From Akkermansiaceae bacterium (lineage in GTDB: Bacteria; Verrucomicrobiota; Verrucomicrobiia; Verrucomicrobiales; Akkermansiaceae): a stretch of 64,000 nucleotides of DNA. The position numbers and the translations under genes are program-made. Under the pieces are notes generated by a model. It was not told the DNA's origin and did no database searches. It saw nothing but the letters and a program-made list of their open reading frames with translations. Shown here in pieces: positions 41,694 through 48,803 of this stretch. Location of the stretch: the NCBI GenBank assembly GCA_017798145.1, contig CP059069.1:3519226-3583225 (forward strand), in the 5' to 3' direction. The stretch's first letter is position 1. Each line of letters begins with the position of its first letter.

Positions 41694-44600
41694 ATGAGCC
41701 AATTTGAGTCGCCATTCCTCGCCGTTCCAGCGAGTGACTGGCTCTGCTCGAACGACCTCGCCTTCGCCATCTTTGATGGATTCCCAGTCTCACCTGGACA
41801 TGTCCTTGTCACCACCCGCCGCATTGTCGAAACGTGGTTTGATGCGACGGACGAGGAGCAAGCCGCGCTGATGGCTTTGGTAAAAGAGGCCAAGCGCCTG
41901 CTCGACATTCAACTCGCACCGCAGCCCGACGGCTACAACGTGGGCTTCAACTCCGGTGCCGCTTCCGGCCAAACCGTGCCGCACGTGCATATCCATGTGA
42001 TCCCGCGCTACCTGGGAGATATGCCCGACCCACGCGGCGGTGTGCGCCATGTCATCCCCGAGAAGGGGAACTACCTTACCGATAAATCCAAAAAATCCGG
42101 CACTCCTCCAACGCTCACGCTTTCCACCGGCCAACCCCACTCGCCGCTCTGGAAAAGCATAGGACAGCGAGTTTCCTCCGCCGTTGAGGTGGATCTTCTT
42201 GCCTCGTTCATCCAGCCCTCCGGACTCGACCTCATCCAGCAATCGATTTTCTCTGCGTTGCGCAGTGGAGGTAGAATCCGGATACTCGTCGGCGATTATC
42301 TCTATATCACCTCTGCGGAAGCGTTGCGACGATTGGTTGGTTGGATGTCGCTGGCTGATGAAATTCTGGACAATAGCCCTCTCGAAGTCCGGCTGGCGGA
42401 AATCTCGAAACTCCCATCCAAGCCAGCCTCATTCCACCCCAAAGCATGGCGCATCATCGATTCATCCGGCGGCCTTCTCGTCGTCGGAAGCAGCAATCTT
42501 TCCAAGGCCGCACTAGAAACCGGAGTCGAATGGAACATGATTGGCCAGACCACCGGCTCCACACCCATCGATCTGGAGCTGGCTCACGCGTTCACCGATC
42601 TCTGGCAGCAATCCACTCCACTGGATAATGCGCTAGTCTCCCGATATGCCCTACACGCCAAGGAAGCGTATCGCAAGTTCATCCCGCCCGAGTCCGTCGA
42701 TATACCCGCGACCCTCTTCCCACCGCGCCCATGGCAGCGTGGAGCCTTGGAGTCCCTCGATCAGATCCGCGCAGATGCATATCGGCGAGCTCTCATTGCC
42801 GTCGCCACCGGCCTTGGAAAAACCTGGCTTGCGGCCTTCGATGTGCTGGCCGTCGGGAAATCCCTCAAACGCCAACCCCGCGTTCTGATTATCGCCCACC
42901 GCGCTGAAATCCTGATACAAGCCGAAGCCACCATCCGCACAGCGATGAAGTCGGAATGGGACGAAACGCGCGTCACTTGGTATCTCGGCGCGAACAGCGA
43001 CATGAGCGGTGACCTCGTCGTCGCCTCGGTGCAAAAGCTCACGCGTCCCGAAGGACTCGCTGCATTGGAGAAACAGAACTTCGACTATGTAGTCATCGAC
43101 GAAGTCCATCACGCCCAAGCCCCCAGCTACAGGCGGGTCATGGCTCGGCTCAACGCCACCTTCACCCTCGGTCTAACAGCGACCCCGGAGCGCACCGATG
43201 GCGTGGATGTGGCATCGCTATTTGATGACGTTCTTGCGTGGCAGGCCACCGTCGGCGACGGCATTGCGGAAGGATCGCTGGTTCCCTTCCACTACCTCGG
43301 TCTCAAGGACGACGTGGACTTCGAACAAATCCCTTGGCGAAACGGTCGCTTCGATCCCACCGCGCTGGAGGAAAAACTCGAAAACAGCGAACGGATGGAA
43401 CGGCTGTGGGCTGCATGGCAAACGGATCCCGATGCCCGCACGCTCGTGTTCTGCTGCTCCCGTCGCCACGCGCTCTACACACGCGACTGGCTCCACCGCC
43501 GCCATGTCCGTGCCGCCGCCGTTTTCTCCGGTGCCGGCGGCGATCCACGCAGCGACAGCCTCACCGATTTCATTGACGGCAAACTCCAAGCCCTCTGCGT
43601 GGTCGATCTCTTCAACGAAGGCCTCGACGTCCCGCACGTGGACCGCGTGGTCATGCTGCGCCCCACCGAATCCAAAGTTATCTTCCTCCAACAACTCGGC
43701 CGTGGTCTCCGCGCCGCAGATCACAAGCTGCGGCTGAAAGTCATCGACTTCGTCGGCAATCACCGCGTCTTCACCAGCCGCCTCACCCATCTGCTTTCCC
43801 TCGGCAACCAATCCGCCACCTGGACGCACCTGAAAAAATTCCTCCAAGGCGGCACCCCGGATCTCCCCGAGGGCTGCCTGCTAGACCTCGAAGTCGAGGC
43901 CAAGGAGCTGATGCTGCGCCTCCTGCCCAACACCGGCTCCGCCGTCGTCGAAGCCTACCGCAGCATGCGCGACGAACGCGGCCGCCGACCCTCGCCCAGC
44001 GAGTTGTTCCACCACGGCTACCTGCCCCGCACCCTCGCCGCCCGCTTCGGCTTATGGTTCGGCTTCATCTCCGAGGAAAACGATCTCACCGAACACGAGC
44101 GACAGGTCTTCGCCTCCTTCGAGTCCTGGCTCGCCATGCTGGAGGCCACCAGCCTCAACAAATCCTACAAGATGGTCGTCCTCCGCGTGCTGCTGGATCG
44201 CGACGCGCTGTGGGACGGCATGGAAATCGAAACCCTCGCCGCCGCCTGCCGCGAGTTCCTCCTTTCCCACCCGACCCTCCGCGAGGACTTGCCACCGACC
44301 AAGGAGTTCCCCGATCCCGCCCAGGCACCCATCGAGCGCTGGGCCAAGTGGTGGCTCGAATGGCCGCTGTCCCGCTGGATGGACGAGCAGGCCGGACGTC
44401 ATTGGTTCAAGCGCGACGGCGACCGCTTCCTCGCCGCCTTCCCGTGCTCGGAAAGCCTCCGTCCCGACTTCGAATCGATGACCGCCGAACTGGTGGACTA
44501 CCGCCTCGCCCACTACGCGAAGAACCGCCTCCAAGCTGCCGCCGCACCCGGCGCAGGCCGATTCGTCGCCAAGGTCAGCCATTCAGGCGGCAAACCCATC

Positions 44601-45395
44601 CTGCGCCTCCCCACCGTCGAGGAACTCCCCGGCCGCCCCATCGGCCCGACGACCGCCACCCTGCCCGATGGCAGCCAGTGGGTGTTCAAATTCGTCAAGA
44701 TCGCCTGCAACGTCGCCTCGCCGCACGGCAGCGAGGAAAATCAGATCCTTCCGCTCCTTCGAGGGTGGTTCGGCGAGAACGCCGGTGCTCCCGGCACAAA
44801 TTACCAAGTCGCCTTCACCAAGTCCGAGGCCGGATGGACTGTCGAACCTGTCGAAGTCGCCAGCCCATGGCGGACAGTTCCCGTATTGATAGACACCAAG
44901 GATCGGAACGAACGGGCGCTGCCTGGCTTCATCGAGCAGCCCGCTGCCAAGGAGCGATTCACCCGTTTCGTTCCTGTTTACAGCCTCGAAGCTGCCGCAG
45001 GTCTGTGGGGGCCGGAAATGTCACCTGAGGAGATTGGCTGGGCAGAAACTCCCGGGGTCACCATTAAGCCCGGGATGTTCATCGCCAAGGTTCGGGGCCA
45101 ATCCATGGAACCGAAAATCAAGGACGGGGCGTGGTGCCTGTTCCGCCCCTGCCCACAAGGTTCGCGGGAAGGACGCATCGTTCTCGTCCAGTTCAACTCC
45201 CGCGGCGATCTGGAAGACGGCGGACGTTTCACCATCAAAAAATACCGCTCGGTCAAGAGCGTATCGGAGGATGGCTGGAAACACGAGCGCATTGAACTTC
45301 TCCCGCTGAACCCGGACTACAACCCAATCACCGTCGAACCCCATGAGGGATCGGAGATGATGGTGCTTGGGGAATGGGTATCCGTAATCAGTTGA
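41694..45395 (+). CDS. HIT - PLD - SF2 helicase - S24 peptidase fusion protein
   Basis: A 1233-residue protein with four recognisable units. Residues 1-130: HIT domain with VPHVHIHVIPR (catalytic His triad, about 97-101). Residues 160-290: phospholipase-D-like nuclease, FHPKAW (HxK at 248-250) and VVGSSNLSK. Residues 340-800: SF2 helicase with AVATGLGKT (371-377), VVIDEVHHA, LGLTATPER, and in the second half LFNEGLDVPHVDR and QQLGRGLRA. Residues 1093-1233: LexA/UmuD-type S24 domain with GQSMEPKIKDG (Ser about 1137), FTIKKY (Lys about 1182) and an AAAG sequence at about 1100-1103 in the place of a self-cleavage site. I infer a multi-domain defence or repair protein. ATG 41694 is preferred to TTG 41679. 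Confidence 0.85.
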   Translation: MSQFESPFLAVPASDWLCSNDLAFAIFDGFPVSPGHVLVTTRRIVETWFDATDEEQAALMALVKEAKRLLDIQLAPQPDGYNVGFNSGAASGQTVPHVHIHVIPRYLGDMPDPRGGVRHVIPEKGNYLTDKSKKSGTPPTLTLSTGQPHSPLWKSIGQRVSSAVEVDLLASFIQPSGLDLIQQSIFSALRSGGRIRILVGDYLYITSAEALRRLVGWMSLADEILDNSPLEVRLAEISKLPSKPASFHPKAWRIIDSSGGLLVVGSSNLSKAALETGVEWNMIGQTTGSTPIDLELAHAFTDLWQQSTPLDNALVSRYALHAKEAYRKFIPPESVDIPATLFPPRPWQRGALESLDQIRADAYRRALIAVATGLGKTWLAAFDVLAVGKSLKRQPRVLIIAHRAEILIQAEATIRTAMKSEWDETRVTWYLGANSDMSGDLVVASVQKLTRPEGLAALEKQNFDYVVIDEVHHAQAPSYRRVMARLNATFTLGLTATPERTDGVDVASLFDDVLAWQATVGDGIAEGSLVPFHYLGLKDDVDFEQIPWRNGRFDPTALEEKLENSERMERLWAAWQTDPDARTLVFCCSRRHALYTRDWLHRRHVRAAAVFSGAGGDPRSDSLTDFIDGKLQALCVVDLFNEGLDVPHVDRVVMLRPTESKVIFLQQLGRGLRAADHKLRLKVIDFVGNHRVFTSRLTHLLSLGNQSATWTHLKKFLQGGTPDLPEGCLLDLEVEAKELMLRLLPNTGSAVVEAYRSMRDERGRRPSPSELFHHGYLPRTLAARFGLWFGFISEENDLTEHERQVFASFESWLAMLEATSLNKSYKMVVLRVLLDRDALWDGMEIETLAAACREFLLSHPTLREDLPPTKEFPDPAQAPIERWAKWWLEWPLSRWMDEQAGRHWFKRDGDRFLAAFPCSESLRPDFESMTAELVDYRLAHYAKNRLQAAAAPGAGRFVAKVSHSGGKPILRLPTVEELPGRPIGPTTATLPDGSQWVFKFVKIACNVASPHGSEENQILPLLRGWFGENAGAPGTNYQVAFTKSEAGWTVEPVEVASPWRTVPVLIDTKDRNERALPGFIEQPAAKERFTRFVPVYSLEAAAGLWGPEMSPEEIGWAETPGVTIKPGMFIAKVRGQSMEPKIKDGAWCLFRPCPQGSREGRIVLVQFNSRGDLEDGGRFTIKKYRSVKSVSEDGWKHERIELLPLNPDYNPITVEPHEGSEMMVLGEWVSVIS

Positions 45396-45535
45396 TTCAT
45401 CGGGTCTTGGCACTACAGGAATCGATCCACGAACTGGATTGGTCTGCATCCGGAAATACAGGGACATTCGGAGTGACAAGCGGGACAGGAAGCTTAACCT
45501 AACCAAAGTTCCTTGGGTGAGGGGGAATCTGTATC

Positions 45536-46519
45536 ATGATTATCAAAAAAGCTGACGAGAAGAAGGCACAAATTGTAGAGCTAGAGGCATTGGCGGTCGC
45601 GCGTAACGCCAGTCCGGACGTCCGCAAGCGGATCGAGCAGGAAATCCGGAACATGCGAGCAGGCATAAAGGGCGAAGAAGAAGCGGCCTACGAAATCGAT
45701 TTTCACTTCGGAGCAGCAAAGAACTATGCGGTCATTCACGACTTGCGGCTCGAAGTCCAAGGCCGGGTAGCCCAGATTGATCACCTTGTGATTGGGCGGT
45801 TCCTCGACTTCTGGGTCTGCGAGACTAAGAATTTCTGCGAGGGGATAGCGATCAACGAACAGGGAGAATGCTCCCGGTTTTTCAAGAACAAGCCCTATGG
45901 GATGGCTTCGCCCTTTGAGCAAAACAAGAAGCACATCATGGTTCTGGGCTCTTTGTTCAAGACCGGTATGGTGCAGCTACCGACGAGACTGGGGTTCGCC
46001 ATCAAGCCGAACATGACCAGCGTGGTGCTGGTGTCCAAAAACGCCCGCATCAGCCGTCCGAAGACGAAAGTTGCTGGTGTGGAGAGCATCATCAAAAGTG
46101 ATCAGTTCAGGTCAATGATCGAGCGCACCAACGACAGTGACAACAATCCCTTGATCATGGCGAAACTGATCGGCACAGACACGCTGGAAAACCTTGCACG
46201 TGCCATCGCGTCACAACACAAGCCGATTGAATTTAATTGGGCCGGCAAGTTCGGATTTTCGGAATCGTCACCCATATCCGCTTTTGCCAACGAAGCTAGA
46301 GCACATGCCACGCCCCCACCGCTGCCAATTTCGGATGTCGATTCTATCGGCAGTGATGAACTTAGATCAGCCACAGAGGATCAAAAAACGCTTAAAAAGA
46401 AGCTGATCTGTGCCAAGTGTTCAGAGCCAGTGCCTTTTCAGGTGGCGAGGTTCTGCTGGCTCAATAAAGGGAGGTTTGCAGACGGGATCTACTGCCGGGA
46501 ATGCCAAAAGGCGGTTTAG
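45536..46519 (+). CDS. NERD-domain protein with C-terminal zinc ribbon
   Basis: A 327-residue protein. EEEAAYEIDFHFG, VAQIDHLVIGRFLDFWVCETKNF (Asp 82, Glu 96, Lys 98) form the nuclease-related NERD core (D...ExK type of the restriction-nuclease fold). A linker of about 90 residues leads to a zinc-ribbon-like tail, ICAKCSEPVPFQVARFCWLN and YCRECQK (four Cys in two CxxC pairs, plus one more Cys). It likely cuts or binds DNA. It follows the HIT-PLD-helicase gene on the same strand after 140 bp and may belong to the same system. Confidence 0.8.
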   Translation: MIIKKADEKKAQIVELEALAVARNASPDVRKRIEQEIRNMRAGIKGEEEAAYEIDFHFGAAKNYAVIHDLRLEVQGRVAQIDHLVIGRFLDFWVCETKNFCEGIAINEQGECSRFFKNKPYGMASPFEQNKKHIMVLGSLFKTGMVQLPTRLGFAIKPNMTSVVLVSKNARISRPKTKVAGVESIIKSDQFRSMIERTNDSDNNPLIMAKLIGTDTLENLARAIASQHKPIEFNWAGKFGFSESSPISAFANEARAHATPPPLPISDVDSIGSDELRSATEDQKTLKKKLICAKCSEPVPFQVARFCWLNKGRFADGIYCRECQKAV

Positions 46520-46594
46520 ACCTTACTCGGCATCAATCTTAGTTGATAGCATTCTCGATTTGATCAATTTATCGGGTCTAAGCAGGTGTCTGCT

Positions 46595-47506
46595 TCAAAT
46601 CCAATGCTTTTTCCGATGCCATTCTAAGTGCGCCTTTTCCGGCCGGAGTCTGGCGAGGCTGTGGAAGTGGAGCGCCTGACCGTTGAAGGCTGAGAGGAGT
46701 CGTCCGTGGGGTGAGCTTTCGGTGAAACGGCTTTTGGCGACGTGAACGAGGAGGTCATCACCCTGTGGAATTACCGTCCACAGCCCTTGGTCGAACATCC
46801 AGTGGGCGTCGGGGGTGAGGGCGAGTCCGTTGCGGGGATCGTCGTTGCCGCTGATGGCGTGCTGGTGGATGTGGGCGGCCTGGACGATGGAAGTGGTCTC
46901 TGTGTCGAGGCGGTAGCCGGTGAGGGCGCAGGTGAAGTAGTAGCCGCTGAGGACGTCACTCTTGAATCGCGAGTCGCGGCCTTTTTTCTGTTGGGCTTTG
47001 AATTCGTCGGCCTGGTCGCGGAGGGCTTTGATTTCAGCGGTTTCCGGCACCGGAAGGCCGAGCCGGGCGCAGAGCATGATCTGTTCCCTGGGCGTAAAGT
47101 AAATGGTGACGAGGGTTGTGCGCGCCTTGCGCCGGAAGTCCGCATCCTGAAGGCAGGCGTGGAGGTTAGGATCGAGTGAACAGAGACGGGTGGTGGCCTT
47201 GGCAAGCGAGGCTTGGCCATCGGCAGTGAAGCGCTCCCAGATCTTGTCCCGGTCGCCGCCGAGGGCATGGAATGGCATGGGGATGTCCGGTTGGTTCCGC
47301 TGGCGTTCGAGGACGAGTTCCCAGTAATCGCGGAAGCGGGAGACGAGTCGGACGTCGAATTTCACCCAGCCGTCGGGAACGTCACCGGCTTCAATCAGGT
47401 CGATGACCGTAAGCAACATCAACGGCTTGTGTGGCGCGATGCCGCGCTCTGCCGTGCGAGCGGCATTGAGGTTGGCGAGGTTGCCGAGCCAGTGGATGCA
47501 GTTCAT
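46595..47506 (-). CDS. HNH endonuclease with putative phosphorothioate-binding (SBD-like) N-terminus
   Basis: A 303-residue protein. The N-terminus (GIAPHKPLMLLTVIDLIEAG) resembles the sulfur-binding domain of ScoMcrA-type enzymes, which recognise phosphorothioated DNA. The C-terminal part holds an HNH motif: CALTGYRLD, VQAAHIHQHAISGNDDP, RNGLALTPDAHWMFDQGLW. It may be a type IV restriction enzyme. That fits the phosphorothioation-related genes nearby. Its ATG overlaps the stop of the small upstream gene by 4 bp (ATGA), so the two are coupled. Confidence 0.75.
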   Translation of the reverse strand: MNCIHWLGNLANLNAARTAERGIAPHKPLMLLTVIDLIEAGDVPDGWVKFDVRLVSRFRDYWELVLERQRNQPDIPMPFHALGGDRDKIWERFTADGQASLAKATTRLCSLDPNLHACLQDADFRRKARTTLVTIYFTPREQIMLCARLGLPVPETAEIKALRDQADEFKAQQKKGRDSRFKSDVLSGYYFTCALTGYRLDTETTSIVQAAHIHQHAISGNDDPRNGLALTPDAHWMFDQGLWTVIPQGDDLLVHVAKSRFTESSPHGRLLSAFNGQALHFHSLARLRPEKAHLEWHRKKHWI

Positions 47507-47709
47507 CGGAGAGAAGGTGGGCGAAGTGTATCGGACAGATCCGGCAGCCCAGTTGAACCCTGTTCGGCGATGAATTTGCGGGAAGCGGCGGCTTGCATCA
47601 AAACCCGTTCGATCGGAGCGTGTTGCATCTGGGCAAGTGCCTTTCGGGCAGCAAGGTCATGAGGGTGGGGCAGAGTGACTTTGCGCGATGGATTCTCCTG
47701 TTCGGGCAT
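47503..47709 (-). CDS. Small protein coupled to the HNH nuclease
   Basis: A 68-residue protein (PHPHDLAARKALAQMQHAPIE and QAAASRKFIAEQG are the main helices). Its stop overlaps the HNH start as ATGA. No known motif; it might be an accessory or immunity-type protein. Confidence 0.5.
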   Translation of the reverse strand: MPEQENPSRKVTLPHPHDLAARKALAQMQHAPIERVLMQAAASRKFIAEQGSTGLPDLSDTLRPPSLR

Positions 47710-47959
47710 AGGCTGGATCGTAGCAACAGATGCGGGAGCGCCAAGGCAGGAATCGTCATGGGATCAATTCCGTGGCTTCACGAAATGGATCCCAGCGTAA
47801 ATCGCGCAGGAAACCGAGAAATGCCTTTGCCGCTGTACGGAGCGGGGTAAACTGCCACTCCCCGCCGGGGATCGCATTCCCGGCCTGACGCCCCGCTTCT
47901 CCAGGGCGTTTCTTTTTGGAGAACGCTTCAATATCACCCTCGAATGTGACCATGGATTC

Positions 47960-48007
47960 CAGATCTTTGACCATTTTCGTGACGTCACGAAAATGGTCAA
48001 AGATCTG
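47960..48007. repeat. 48-bp perfect palindrome
   Basis: Bases 47960-47983 are the exact reverse complement of 47984-48007, with no spacer (centre GTGAC-GTCAC). It lies in the gene-poor gap 47710-48186, just before the cysteine-desulfurase fragment. Such long perfect palindromes are unstable in cells and are usually operator sites, recombination ends or very recent inverted duplications. No gene was recognised in 47710-47959. Confidence 0.93.
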
Positions 48008-48033
48008 CCGATCCACGATGGCTTCGCAGCCAT

Positions 48034-48156
48034 GTGATCAAGGCGATGGGCTGCGGCGACGACGAGGCCAACGAGGCGATCCGGCTGAGTTGGTGCCACC
48101 TGACGCCGGAGGTGGATTGGGAGGCTGTGGCGGAGCGGGTGAGGGGTTTGCTCTAG
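48034..48156 (+). pseudogene. C-terminal fragment of a cysteine desulfurase (copy 1)
   Basis: An open frame reads MGCGDDEANEAIRLSWCHL then TPEVDWEAVAERVRGLL and stops at 48156. It matches the C-terminal end of NifS/IscS-type cysteine desulfurases. In phosphorothioation loci that enzyme (DndA) supplies sulfur. Only the last 40 residues remain, directly after the palindrome. A second copy of the same fragment lies at 51330-51521. Confidence 0.75.
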
Positions 48157-48186
48157 GCATGACGAGTGACCCCAATCACTTTTGCC

Positions 48187-48516
48187 CTATCCTTCGGGAT
48201 CTTCCAGCAATCGTTCAGGGAGATCGCGTGCTCCGTGCATGACGCGTTCGATGCGGAGGGTGTCGCTTTCGAGATAAAAGAGCAGGTGGCAGTCAAAAGG
48301 GCTTTTCACCTGGATGCTGCGAATATGAGCGAGTTCGGGCGCTCGAAAACGGCGGCGGCGTCCTATGCCCGGCCACTCGGCGATCCTCAAAATCGTTTCA
48401 TGCACTGCCAGCAAATAACGCTCCGCCACGTCGAGGTCGGCATTTTCCAGATACCAGCGGTATTGGAGGGTCATATCCTGCTCAGCCCGCAGGGCAATCG
48501 ACACTTCCAGGCTCAT
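48187..48516 (-). CDS. parE: RelE/ParE-family toxin
   Basis: A 109-residue protein of the ParE/RelE fold. LRAEQDMTLQYRWYLENADLD, RIAEWPGIGRRRRFRAPEL and CHLLFYLESDTLRIERVMHGARDL cover the helical hairpin, the central strands and the end of the fold typical of ParE. It probably poisons gyrase or, if RelE-like, cleaves mRNA. It is preceded by the antitoxin gene with a 4-bp overlap (ATGA). The pair sits between the cysteine-desulfurase fragment and the phosphorothioation methyltransferase gene. Confidence 0.85.
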   Translation of the reverse strand: MSLEVSIALRAEQDMTLQYRWYLENADLDVAERYLLAVHETILRIAEWPGIGRRRRFRAPELAHIRSIQVKSPFDCHLLFYLESDTLRIERVMHGARDLPERLLEDPEG

Positions 48517-48749
48517 GCGATGGAGCGAGCGTGCCGGCGGATGCGATCCAAGACAGCGGCATCATAGGGCTGATGCGGGGAAACAACGCCTTCCAAAATG
48601 GCAGCTTCGAGGGCAGGAGATTCGTCGAATTCCTGCCGTTCGAGGACGCGCAGCGCCTCACGAACGACATCTCCTTCGTCGGCATAACGACCGGTGTGGA
48701 CGAGACGATCCACAAGCTGGTTTAACGCAGGCGGAAGGGTGACTGTCAT
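48513..48749 (-). CDS. parD: ParD-family antitoxin
   Basis: A 78-residue protein with a ribbon-helix-helix start (VTLPPALNQLVDRLVHTGRY), then DEGDVVREALRVLERQE, the second helix region. It represses its own operon and neutralises ParE. ATG 48749 gives the canonical N-terminus MTVTLPP; the frame also reads upstream through GTG 48767. Confidence 0.85.
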   Translation of the reverse strand: MTVTLPPALNQLVDRLVHTGRYADEGDVVREALRVLERQEFDESPALEAAILEGVVSPHQPYDAAVLDRIRRHARSIA

Positions 48750-48803
48750 GCCGACATGGTAATCCACAGCCGGATTCTGTCCAGACCGGGATTGCGGTGA
48801 TTG

